A stretch of 18,257 nt of DNA from 2-01-FULL-40-42 sp964349415 (lineage in GTDB: Bacteria; Patescibacteriota; Microgenomatia; UBA1406; GWC2-37-13): NCBI GenBank assembly GCA_964349415.1, contig CAYGGJ010000011.1, positions 1-18,257 on the forward strand, written 5' to 3'. The notes below the pieces were generated by a model. That model was not told the origin of the DNA. It saw only the letters and a list, made by a program, of their open reading frames with translations, and did not search any database. Shown piece by piece: positions 6,747-14,318 of this stretch (the stretch's first letter is position 1; each line of letters starts with the position of its first letter). The position numbers and the translations under genes are program-made.

Positions 6747-7840
6747 AAAAACTCGGTATAGACGCACGGCTCTATAGACAAACCGGAGTAGGTGTTTATA
6801 TTAGAAACCTTCTGTATTATCTTGAAAAGTATATCCCGGATACGATTACTGTTTTTGTGTATCTGAAAGAAGAAGATTTTAATACAGTAGAATTTAGCGC
6901 CAGACATTTCATAAAAAGAAAAGCAGAGTATCAGTGGCATACGTTTGAAGAGCAGTTTGGTTTTTTGAAAACGATTCTTCGAGACGATCTTGACTTAATG
7001 CATTTTACATATTTCAGCTATCCGGTTTTATATTTCAAGCCTTTCATATCCACAATCCATGACTTAACACCCTATTTATTTAAAACAGGTAGATCTTCTA
7101 CAAAGGGAAGCTTCTTGTATGGAATGAAGCATTTTTTCTTTGGAAGGGTGCTCAGGGCGCAGGTAGCGAAGGCGCATGCAATAATAACTCCAACAAGGGT
7201 AATTAAGAATCAAATTATTAAACACTTCGGAAAGAGATTTGAAAACAAAATTTATCCAATACCGGAAGGAGTCAGTGAGGAGATAAAAAAAGTAAGAGAA
7301 AACACCAATCTTAAACAGCAATTCAGAAAGGATTTTTTTGTATATATCGGTAATTTCTACCCACACAAAAATGTTGAGAAACTAATTAGAGCATACCTTC
7401 TGATGAAAGAGGATGTGGATCTGGTGCTTGCAGGCCCTGATGACTTTTTTACAAAAAGAATCGAGACCTTGATAGAGGAATTAGGCTTAGAAAACAGAGT
7501 TCTTCTCTATAAGAATCCAAATTTGGAAGATTTGGTGTTTTTTTATAAACACGCACGAGCCCTTATGAATCCTTCACTTTCAGAAGGGTTTGGTTTGACA
7601 ACTTTGGAGGCAGCCTATTTCAAACTACCTATCATTGCTTCAAATATAGAAGTATTTCAAGAGGTCTTAGGAGAAAATTATTTATCTTTTAACCCAAATG
7701 ATGAGAAAGATATCGCCGCCACTATATTTAGTTTCTTGAAACATCAGCCACGGTCAGATTATTCTTTTTTAAAAAATTATTCCTTTGACGTTATGACAAA
7801 GGAAACAGTGGAGCTTTATAAAACGCATTTAAGGGTATAA
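6743..7840 (+). CDS. Family 4 glycosyltransferase
   Basis: This is a GT-B fold retaining glycosyltransferase of the mannosyltransferase-like GT4 group, 365 residues, a normal length. The N-terminal domain has IDARLYRQTGVGVYIRNLL (about 5-23, glycine-rich acceptor-side loop) and STIHDLTPY (103-111) with the conserved histidine-aspartate. The C-terminal domain has YIGNFYPHKNVEKLIRAY (201-218). It also has the EX7E motif E281-GFGLTTL-E289, which binds the donor sugar nucleotide, followed by PIIASNIEVFQEVLGE. There is no signal peptide or membrane helix. It overlaps the upstream GT2 gene by four bases. A cell-surface polysaccharide or glycolipid product is likely, but the sugar cannot be told from sequence. 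Confidence 0.9.
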   Translation: MKKLGIDARLYRQTGVGVYIRNLLYYLEKYIPDTITVFVYLKEEDFNTVEFSARHFIKRKAEYQWHTFEEQFGFLKTILRDDLDLMHFTYFSYPVLYFKPFISTIHDLTPYLFKTGRSSTKGSFLYGMKHFFFGRVLRAQVAKAHAIITPTRVIKNQIIKHFGKRFENKIYPIPEGVSEEIKKVRENTNLKQQFRKDFFVYIGNFYPHKNVEKLIRAYLLMKEDVDLVLAGPDDFFTKRIETLIEELGLENRVLLYKNPNLEDLVFFYKHARALMNPSLSEGFGLTTLEAAYFKLPIIASNIEVFQEVLGENYLSFNPNDEKDIAATIFSFLKHQPRSDYSFLKNYSFDVMTKETVELYKTHLRV

Positions 7841-7842
7841 AC

Positions 7843-7854
7843 TATAATCAAACT
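7843..7854 (+). promoter_or_regulatory. Possible leaderless promoter of the acyltransferase gene
   Basis: A perfect TATAAT at 7843-7848 starts two bases after the stop of the GT4 gene and lies exactly 6 bases before the ATG at 7855. No clear -35 is seen. Transcription from this element would start at about the A of the ATG. Confidence 0.5.
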
Positions 7855-8448
7855 ATGAAAGATAAGGACGGCAATAAACTTACACCCGTTGAGGTTGCGG
7901 AAAAGGTGGGGAGCCGTGCTAAAAATGTAGGCTTGGAAACCGGAGTATTTCTTCTCCATTTGGCAGGGTATCTGCCTTCACACAATCTGCGCAAACTCAT
8001 TTATAAAATAGGAGGAGTGAAAATCGGCAAAGGATCCACCATACATATGGGAGCTGTTTTTTACGATCCTACAAATATAAAAATTGGGGAGGATACCATA
8101 GTCGGTGAAAAAACAGTCTTAGATGGGAGAGCAAGTTTGGTGATAGGTGATCATGTCGATATTGCTTCGGAGGTTATGATTTATACCTCTCAGCATGATG
8201 TACATGACCCACAGTTCAATGCAAAAGACGCGCCGGTAATAATAAGGAACTATGTTTTTATTGGCCCCCGTGCGATCATTATTCCGGGCGTAACTATAGG
8301 TGAAGGGGCAATAGTTGGTGCGGGCGCAGTGGTTACTCATGATGTTGAGCCTTATAAGATAGTAGGGGGAGTTCCCGCAAAAGAAATCGGAGAACGTAAA
8401 GCCAAAGATCTTAATTACCGCCTTGGTCGTCCACGATTATTTCGATAA
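7855..8448 (+). CDS. Left-handed beta-helix O-acyltransferase (hexapeptide repeat family)
   Basis: This is a probable O-acetyltransferase of the WbbJ/maltose-acetyltransferase type, which adds an acetyl group from acetyl-CoA to a sugar of a surface glycan. The 197-residue protein has an alpha-helical N-terminal part (1-52). It is followed by hexapeptide repeats of the [LIV]-G-x4 type: KIGKGSTIHMGAVF, IKIGEDTIVGEKTVLDG, LVIGDHVDIASEV, then FIGPRAIIIPGVTIGEGAIVGAGAVVTHDV. The catalytic histidine is probably H114 in SQHDVHDP. The closing VGGVPAKEIG is the usual signature at the end of the helix. It follows the two glycosyltransferase genes, which supports glycan decoration. The end lies 5 bases from the convergent vanW stop. 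Confidence 0.9.
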   Translation: MKDKDGNKLTPVEVAEKVGSRAKNVGLETGVFLLHLAGYLPSHNLRKLIYKIGGVKIGKGSTIHMGAVFYDPTNIKIGEDTIVGEKTVLDGRASLVIGDHVDIASEVMIYTSQHDVHDPQFNAKDAPVIIRNYVFIGPRAIIIPGVTIGEGAIVGAGAVVTHDVEPYKIVGGVPAKEIGERKAKDLNYRLGRPRLFR

Positions 8449-8453
8449 TGCAA

Positions 8454-9872
8454 TCAGTCTGCTTTGCCTACGAGATATACTGCCTGCCAAGGACGGAAGT
8501 TTGAGTAAAAGGTTTTTTCAAAGTTAATCTCGGGGTTAGTGACACTTGTTACCCGGTATGAAAAGTTGGTCTTTCCGCCCCATGCTGCAAAATCTACCTG
8601 CTTTACCACCCCTTTTTTAAGCGTCGGATCATCCTCATATTTCGGTTCCGGAGGAGGTGAGACGTCGGTTAGTGTTCCAGGCGAGATATAAATCTGACGG
8701 TCATCCTTTTTGCCGTAAAATCTGAAAGAAACATTTCCCGTGGCATGATCGATAAAGGTTTGGATCAGGATCGAAGCCGAGGTGTTGTTTTTAATTTTAA
8801 GGTCAACCGAAGGTGAGTATATCGTGGCGTCAAAACCGGGTTTGGAGTCATTCTCATAATATCCCACACGGTAGGCGTGCGCAGTTCTTTCAAGTATCGG
8901 AAGACCGGAATTTAGACCTGCCCTAAAAAGTGTAGTTGAGATTTGACAGACACCTCCTCCATCATCCAGGACCGTTCTCCCCGCCTTTATGACATAAGCC
9001 TGCTTATATCCGGATGCCCCTGTTATTTCTCCTACGATTTCGTTAAAGGAAATCACTCCACCTTTGGGGATCAAGACTCCATTAAATTTTGAAGCGGCTA
9101 AGGTTAAGTTATGGACACGTTCAGGTATTGAGCCTGCATAGTTTGATTTCCCTTCACCAATAAGCTCCTCAATCCCAAAATCATTTGAATTTGCCAGGGT
9201 AATCTTGGGTTTAATAATCTCGTCGGCTAAAACTACTGTTTCGTGCTTAGGATTTTTCTTCCAGAAGATTATTTTGGTCTCGATATCAGCAATCAGCTTC
9301 TCTGAATTGATACGTATTCCGTCCTCCTCGGGCTGAAATGTAACCACTCTATTATTTTCAAACTTGAACAAGGCATCTTTAGGCTCTTTATTATATTTCT
9401 TCTCCTGTTCGGCGATAAACTTGCCCAAAGAGCTTTGATCAAAGGTAAGCTGTGTGGCGAAGTCAAATCTTTGTCTGTTGAAGAGTGAGCCGATCCGTTG
9501 GGTAAATCTTGTAGGAAGATCAGTCGCACGACCCACCTGATATGCGCGTTCGACCGTCTCTTCGACATTTCTTCGCACCCGGAGCTGTTTCCCGGACAAT
9601 GTAGCCACTGATTGATCCTCATACTTGACCGTAATTGTTAGTTTCTGCAGCTCATCAGCCTTCTTAGAGAAGAGAATCTCGGCATCCTTTTTGGTTTTTT
9701 CACCTACGGCAACCTTATCAATATAGACTTGTGGGTAAATACGGTTTTCTAGCTTCTTATCTTGTTTGTAAATATACCCCGCCACCCCGACGACGCTTAC
9801 TAAGAAGAGCGCTATGAGAAAGATCAAACCATATAAAACAACAACCTCTTGCCTTATAGTTTTTGGTATCAT
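8454..9872 (-). CDS. VanW-domain envelope protein, probable L,D-transpeptidase
   Basis: This is a 472-residue membrane-anchored envelope protein. A longer frame extends to 9989, but the ATG at 9872 is preferred: it gives a clean N-in anchor (MIPKTIRQEV, then helix 10-33) and avoids running into the divergent gene. Residues about 50-230 resemble the peptidoglycan-binding (PG_binding_4-like) region often found before VanW. The VanW domain (about 240-400) includes NLTLAASKFNGVLIPKGGVISFN and DDGGGVCQISTTLFRAGL, with cysteine C309. A G5-like tail (about 405-472) ends the protein. VanW domains from Clostridioides difficile have been reported as L,D-transpeptidases making 3-3 cross-links; the same role is inferred here. 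It converges with the acyltransferase gene and diverges from the binding-protein gene. Confidence 0.88.
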   Translation of the reverse strand: MIPKTIRQEVVVLYGLIFLIALFLVSVVGVAGYIYKQDKKLENRIYPQVYIDKVAVGEKTKKDAEILFSKKADELQKLTITVKYEDQSVATLSGKQLRVRRNVEETVERAYQVGRATDLPTRFTQRIGSLFNRQRFDFATQLTFDQSSLGKFIAEQEKKYNKEPKDALFKFENNRVVTFQPEEDGIRINSEKLIADIETKIIFWKKNPKHETVVLADEIIKPKITLANSNDFGIEELIGEGKSNYAGSIPERVHNLTLAASKFNGVLIPKGGVISFNEIVGEITGASGYKQAYVIKAGRTVLDDGGGVCQISTTLFRAGLNSGLPILERTAHAYRVGYYENDSKPGFDATIYSPSVDLKIKNNTSASILIQTFIDHATGNVSFRFYGKKDDRQIYISPGTLTDVSPPPEPKYEDDPTLKKGVVKQVDFAAWGGKTNFSYRVTSVTNPEINFEKTFYSNFRPWQAVYLVGKAD

Positions 9873-9878
9873 AAATAC
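9867..9878 (+). promoter_or_regulatory. Possible leaderless promoter inside a very short divergent spacer
   Basis: TATCAT at 9867-9872 is followed by 6 bases (AAATAC) and the ATG at 9879. The hexamer lies entirely on the first two codons of the divergent vanW gene, whose own ATG is at 9872-9870. For the vanW direction, a TATCAT on the minus strand lies 13 bases upstream of its ATG, inside the binding-protein gene. The two promoters would therefore overlap the opposite gene and could compete. Confidence 0.35.
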
Positions 9879-11426
9879 ATGGATGATGATAAAGCAAAAG
9901 AGGGCGAAAATCAATCCATCCCAACAGATAAAAAACCAGTAGAACAAAGACCGACGCCTATTTTTCAAGCAGTGCCTGAGGAAGAGCATGCGAATCCCCT
10001 TCCGGAGAACTTTGACATGAAGCCTGAGGAAATAGGGCCTGAATTAACCACGCCTCAGGATATTCATCCGCCTGAGCCACCTCCTTCGTTTGATGGAGAG
10101 CCTCCACATTCAGAACCGAGTCAATTTGAACAAAATAGGACAAAATATCTTGTGATTGGGGCCGCCGCTATCTTCTTCGTGATAATTTTAATCTTAATAC
10201 TGCGCTTTGTATTTGCCGGGAAACAACCGGAAAAAGTATCGCTTATTTATTGGGGATTGTGGGAGGAACAGGAGATAATGCAGCCAATGATTGATCAGTA
10301 TAAAAAGGATAACCCGACCGTTGAAGTGCAGTATCAGAAAATGACTCCGAATGATTACAAAGACAAGCTGATAGCGCGAAGCAAGAGTAATCAGGGACCC
10401 GATATTTTTAGGTTCCACAATACATGGATTCCAGAACTAAAGGAAGTAGTTTCTCCGTTGCCGCAATCGGTCATGTCAAACGGAGAGTACGAGAGGACTT
10501 TTTATAAGATACATCTTAAGGATTTGAAGATTGATGACAGGTATTATGGAATACCGCTGAGCGTTGACGGTCTGGTGTTGGTCTATAATGACAATTTGTT
10601 TAAAAAAGCAGGAATAACCACGGCGCCTACTACATGGGAAGACGTATTAAAATATGCACCCAACCTTACTGTTAAAGACAGAGAGGGGCAAATTATAACC
10701 TCGGGCATTGCATTAGGTACGACCAATAACATTGAGCATTTTTCCGACAACTTCGCGTTATTTCTTGTACAAAACGGTGGGAACATAAGAAAGCTTGATA
10801 GTGGTGAGGCAGTGGGTGCGTTGCAGAGCTACCGAAGTTTTGCCGAACCAGGAGCTCAGCAATCCTGGAACGAAACTATGCCCAACTCAATAAATGCGTT
10901 TATCCAGGAAAAGGTGGCGATGATTATTGTCCCCTCATGGGAAATTTTGACAATTCAAAAAGCAAATCCGGACCTTGCCATAAAAGTAGTGCCGGTACCC
11001 GTCCTGCCGGGGTCCCGTCCTATCTCAATAGCCAGTTATTGGGTAGAGGGTGTTTCTAAATTCAGCGTTCATCAAAATGAAGCCTGGAAATTCCTACAGT
11101 ATCTTTCACAAAAAGAACAGATGACAAAGTTGTACGAACTTCAGGCAAAGACCAGGAGGTTCGGTTTTCCATATTCACGTACGGATTTGGCCTCACTACT
11201 CATAGCAGATCCATATCTGGGTGCAGTTATCAAGCAGGCTGAAAATGACTCGTTTGTTTCGGTACCGATGATATCCAGAACCTATGATAACGGTCTTAAC
11301 GATGACATCATAAAATATATAGAGAATGCGATTAACGCAGCCGTACAAGGTGTGGCTTATCAGGAAGCAATGCAGACAGCGAAACAGGGAGTAGACCAGG
11401 TATTTTCTAGATTTCAAATAGAATGA
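9879..11426 (+). CDS. Family 1 extracellular solute-binding protein with N-terminal membrane anchor
   Basis: This is a periplasmic-binding-protein fold of the UgpB/MalE sugar-binding class, 515 residues. Unlike usual Gram-positive lipoproteins it has no lipobox. It starts with an acidic, proline-rich, presumably cytoplasmic segment (1-88), followed by a transmembrane helix (about 90-113) and then the binding domain. The domain shows LIYWGLWEEQEIMQPMIDQYKK, the GPDIFRFHNTWIPEL region, YYGIPLSVDGLVLVYN and KKAGITTAPTTWEDVL, all typical of the family. The ATG at 9879 is preferred to a TTG at 9849, because the latter lies inside the divergent gene and adds only 10 residues. No permease or ATPase gene is nearby. 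The next gene starts within its stop codon (ATGA). Ligand unknown. Confidence 0.85.
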   Translation: MDDDKAKEGENQSIPTDKKPVEQRPTPIFQAVPEEEHANPLPENFDMKPEEIGPELTTPQDIHPPEPPPSFDGEPPHSEPSQFEQNRTKYLVIGAAAIFFVIILILILRFVFAGKQPEKVSLIYWGLWEEQEIMQPMIDQYKKDNPTVEVQYQKMTPNDYKDKLIARSKSNQGPDIFRFHNTWIPELKEVVSPLPQSVMSNGEYERTFYKIHLKDLKIDDRYYGIPLSVDGLVLVYNDNLFKKAGITTAPTTWEDVLKYAPNLTVKDREGQIITSGIALGTTNNIEHFSDNFALFLVQNGGNIRKLDSGEAVGALQSYRSFAEPGAQQSWNETMPNSINAFIQEKVAMIIVPSWEILTIQKANPDLAIKVVPVPVLPGSRPISIASYWVEGVSKFSVHQNEAWKFLQYLSQKEQMTKLYELQAKTRRFGFPYSRTDLASLLIADPYLGAVIKQAENDSFVSVPMISRTYDNGLNDDIIKYIENAINAAVQGVAYQEAMQTAKQGVDQVFSRFQIE

Positions 11427-13528
11427 TGAACATTAAGAATTTTAAATTTCCACTCGACATTTTTCAAGCTGCAAAGCAGCAAGACGATATTTATCTGGGG
11501 CTTTTTTTGAAGGAAAAGGACGGGGTCATTCTTTTTATTCAAAACAAGGGAAACAAGCTTGAGATTCTTGCAAAAGAAGCATTTTCCTACACAAACAGTT
11601 GGGATAATATCGTGGAAGATGTTGACGATGCCTTGTATAAATTAGAGACTCATACTAAAAAATCTCCGGAAAAGACAATCTACTTCATCTACTCGCATCT
11701 TATCGACGACTCAACCCGCGAAATACAAAGATCCATACTCCACAAAATAAAGGAGCTTTCCAAAAATCTTGAATTAAAGCCTTTGGGATATATTGAATGC
11801 CACGAAGGCATTTCTTCATATCTGGAAAAAAAGGATGGAGTTCCTACGACGAGTACTCTGATCGAGCTGGATTCGACGACTCTTTCGGTTTTTGTTTATA
11901 AAGGAGGAAAGGTTATTTTTAAAGAAACTGCAAAAAGAGGTCAAGAGATTGTGGACGATTTAATTCCTATTTTCGAGAAAGTAAAACATATTGCCATGAT
12001 TCCTTCAAGGATCGTCTTATATGACTCAAAGAAGGTGGGAATAGAGGCCGAAAAAATCCTCAGCTACCGGTGGAACTCTGAATTATTCATGCAGCTTCCG
12101 AAGGTCGAAGTAGTAACGGAACAAGAGCTGTTAGAGAGTTTAATTTCGGTTTTTTCCGCTCAAGTTTTACTTCCCGTCGAAAGGCAAAAGATTCCATCAG
12201 AAGAAAAAGAAGATACGTTTGGATTTGTAATCGGAGGCGACGTGCCGGCAAAGGATGTACGTGAGGAGCAGGAATCGCATGAACAGGTCGTGACACAGCC
12301 ATTGGTTGAAAAAACCAATCCTTTGTCCAATGCGGTCTCGGCAGTAAAAGCTTTTATAAGTACTTTGGGAGTCAGGTTAAAATCTTATTCATTAAAAATG
12401 AAGGGGGTGCCGATTCCTGTACTTGCTTTAGTTGGCGCTGGTCTTATTGTGCTCGCCGTTTTTCTCATTGAGTTTTACTTTCATAAAGCAGAGTTAACTG
12501 TTTTTTTTCCGGGTAAAGCGGTTGATAAATCGCTTACTATAAATGCTTCTACTAAGGCTGATACTTCAGCCCTAAAATTGGCAGAAGCAACAACAAATAC
12601 CGAATTAAATAATTCAAAATCCACCACGGGAAAAAAGGAAATTGGCGAAAAGGCAAAGGGGTCGGTGACCGTTTACAATAGTAGTCTTACGGAGGGTAAG
12701 AGCTTTTCCAAAGGGACCACTATAACAGCGCCTAATTCAACAGCCTTCCTTTTGAACTCAGACGTAAAAGTTGCATCTGCCTCAGGAGATGCAACAGCAA
12801 TAACTCCAAGTACTGCTAAGGTTGATGTGGCAGCTGTTGAGATTGGTCAAGAGGGGAATGTAGCCTCTGGTACAAAATTTAGCATAGAGGGAGAATCAGC
12901 CGTTGTGATCGCAAAAAATGACAGTGCTTTTACCGGAGGAGTAAAAAGAACAGTACAAACCGTAGCAAAACAAGATATAGACACTTTAAGAGCCCAGGCG
13001 CTTAAAAAAGCTCAAGAATATAGTGATAAAGAGGTGCAAAAGTCTTTAAAGGGCGGGGTCAAAGTACTTTCCAATCTGAGCGATGTAAATCTTCAGGATC
13101 CGCAATTTTCACATGATGCAGGGGAAGAGGCGGGTCAGGTATCCATTAAATCCAAAGCAGATATTACATACTACACATACAAGGATGACGATCTTTTAAA
13201 GATGATGCAAAGTCGGTTAAAGGGTGATGTAGAAAAAGGCTACGACCTGCCAAAAAATACTATAAAGTATTCGGTTGGGAAAATAAGCAGTAAAAGCGGG
13301 GAATTTCAAATAGCATTCGACGTGAAAGCCAAACAGGTGAAATCTTTAAAAGAAGAAGATGTGGAAAAGGTACTTGCTGGAAAAAGTGAGGATGATTTGG
13401 AAAAGATTTTGAAAGAGAAATTTGGAGCGTCTGGACTTGAATTCCGCATACATTCTCCAGTACTATTATTACATAACAGATTGCCCTTTTTTAGAAACAA
13501 TATTAACTTTAAAGTTTCGTATTTATAA
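11423..13528 (+). CDS. Single-pass protein with degenerate actin-like cytoplasmic half and baseplate-J-like outer half
   Basis: This is a 701-residue protein without a confident functional name. Residues about 20-255 look like an actin/PilM-type fold: an opening DDIYLGLFLKEKDG strand pair, an ELDSTTLSVFVYKGGKVIF phosphate-2-like segment (148-166), and PSRIVLYDSKK (194-204) in the adenosine-loop position. The usual glycines are missing, so ATP binding is doubtful. Residues 256-329 are a charged linker, and 330-352 is a transmembrane helix. The outer part (353-701) includes a baseplate J/gp47-like block (about 411-490: KGSVTVYNSS, KGTTITAPN, VEIGQEGNVASGTKF), then a helical and lysine-rich region. 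The topology recalls GspL, or PilM joined to PilN, of secretion and pilus systems. It overlaps the binding-protein gene (ATGA) and precedes the sortase gene by two bases. The function is inferred to be envelope-spanning assembly or scaffolding. Confidence 0.65.
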   Translation: MMNIKNFKFPLDIFQAAKQQDDIYLGLFLKEKDGVILFIQNKGNKLEILAKEAFSYTNSWDNIVEDVDDALYKLETHTKKSPEKTIYFIYSHLIDDSTREIQRSILHKIKELSKNLELKPLGYIECHEGISSYLEKKDGVPTTSTLIELDSTTLSVFVYKGGKVIFKETAKRGQEIVDDLIPIFEKVKHIAMIPSRIVLYDSKKVGIEAEKILSYRWNSELFMQLPKVEVVTEQELLESLISVFSAQVLLPVERQKIPSEEKEDTFGFVIGGDVPAKDVREEQESHEQVVTQPLVEKTNPLSNAVSAVKAFISTLGVRLKSYSLKMKGVPIPVLALVGAGLIVLAVFLIEFYFHKAELTVFFPGKAVDKSLTINASTKADTSALKLAEATTNTELNNSKSTTGKKEIGEKAKGSVTVYNSSLTEGKSFSKGTTITAPNSTAFLLNSDVKVASASGDATAITPSTAKVDVAAVEIGQEGNVASGTKFSIEGESAVVIAKNDSAFTGGVKRTVQTVAKQDIDTLRAQALKKAQEYSDKEVQKSLKGGVKVLSNLSDVNLQDPQFSHDAGEEAGQVSIKSKADITYYTYKDDDLLKMMQSRLKGDVEKGYDLPKNTIKYSVGKISSKSGEFQIAFDVKAKQVKSLKEEDVEKVLAGKSEDDLEKILKEKFGASGLEFRIHSPVLLLHNRLPFFRNNINFKVSYL

Positions 13529-13530
13529 CA

Positions 13531-14292
13531 GTGTCGCTTTACGTTTACGTTAAGGAAAAGAAAACCGTCAGTAAGAGGGTGGTCAATTATGCATCGTATA
13601 TCACTCTGACTGTCGGATCCATGCTTCTTTTTTGGGCCTTCTATCCGGTCATTTCATTTGAAATATATTCGCGGATGTTTATACAGAGGCAGACAGCTTC
13701 ACCGGTACCTAATCAGCTCACATCCTCACTTTCTTTGGCAGATTCTGTAATAGGCTCAAACACAGGCGTGTTTTCCAATAACCTGCGAGACTTTACGCAG
13801 GCTAGCTTATGGTTTCCCTCTTCCAAGAGTCAGCTGAAATCAGGAAGTAAATTCAAAGTCAAAGAGTATTCCCTATCGATTCCGAAGCTAAATATAGACA
13901 GAGCCAGAGTGATAGTAGGTGGAGAAGATCTCATGAAAGGACTCGTTCATTATCTGCCGGTAACGCTTCCGGGAGAACACGGGAACGTGGTGGTTTTTGG
14001 CCACTCAACCCTTCCTCAGCTTTACAATGTAAAAGATTACAAGACTATATTCACCTACCTTCCATCTCTTGAAAAAGGAGATAAGGTACTTGTAACCAGT
14101 GATGGGGCCGCCTATGAGTATGAGGTCTACGAGATGTTTGTGGTCAAGCCTGATCAGGTATCGGTTTTAGAGCAGAAGTTCGACACGTCTTATCTCACGC
14201 TGATCACCTGCGTGCCGCCTGGAACATACTGGAACCGGCTTGTAGTGAGGGCAAAAATTAGCAAGCTACCGGATCAGCTTTCGTTGAAATAA
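13531..14292 (+). CDS. Sortase
   Basis: This is a membrane-bound cysteine transpeptidase that cleaves a sorting motif and joins the protein to peptidoglycan or to another subunit. It has 253 residues. A transmembrane helix (about 20-45) is followed by a Ser/Gln-rich stalk (55-105) and the beta-barrel catalytic domain (110-253). The active site is complete: H158 in VVVFGHSTLP, C227 in LTLITCVPPG and R236 in WNRLVV. The class cannot be fixed by eye; the FGHS and TCVPPG motifs fit the class D/E-like groups. The start is GTG, two bases after the upstream stop. No protein in the window has an obvious LPxTG-type C-terminal sorting signal, so its substrate lies elsewhere or uses another motif. Confidence 0.92.
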   Translation: MSLYVYVKEKKTVSKRVVNYASYITLTVGSMLLFWAFYPVISFEIYSRMFIQRQTASPVPNQLTSSLSLADSVIGSNTGVFSNNLRDFTQASLWFPSSKSQLKSGSKFKVKEYSLSIPKLNIDRARVIVGGEDLMKGLVHYLPVTLPGEHGNVVVFGHSTLPQLYNVKDYKTIFTYLPSLEKGDKVLVTSDGAAYEYEVYEMFVVKPDQVSVLEQKFDTSYLTLITCVPPGTYWNRLVVRAKISKLPDQLSLK

Positions 14293-14318
14293 CCTATAAT
14301 ATCTGCTAAAATTACAGG
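14284..14318 (+). promoter_or_regulatory. Complete sigma-70-like leaderless promoter of the PBP gene
   Basis: TTGAAA (14284-14289) and TAAAAT (14307-14312, preceded by TGC) are separated by 17 bases. TAAAAT is followed by 6 bases and the ATG at 14319. The -35 overlaps the last codons of the sortase gene. This is the only candidate in the window with both boxes at ideal spacing. A second TATAAT at 14295-14300 lacks a matching -35. Confidence 0.6.

Noticed and set aside
9849..9878. TTG start of the binding protein at 9849.
   Set aside because: It adds ten residues lying over the vanW start. The ATG at 9879 follows a -10-like hexamer at the usual 6-base distance.
9873..9989. N-terminal extension of the VanW protein to 9989.
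   Set aside because: It would overlap the binding-protein coding region by over 100 bases and put a second hydrophobic stretch before the obvious anchor helix. The start at 9872 fits better.
14295..14300. TATAAT as the main -10 element before the PBP gene.
   Set aside because: It has no -35 at suitable spacing; the downstream TAAAAT does.
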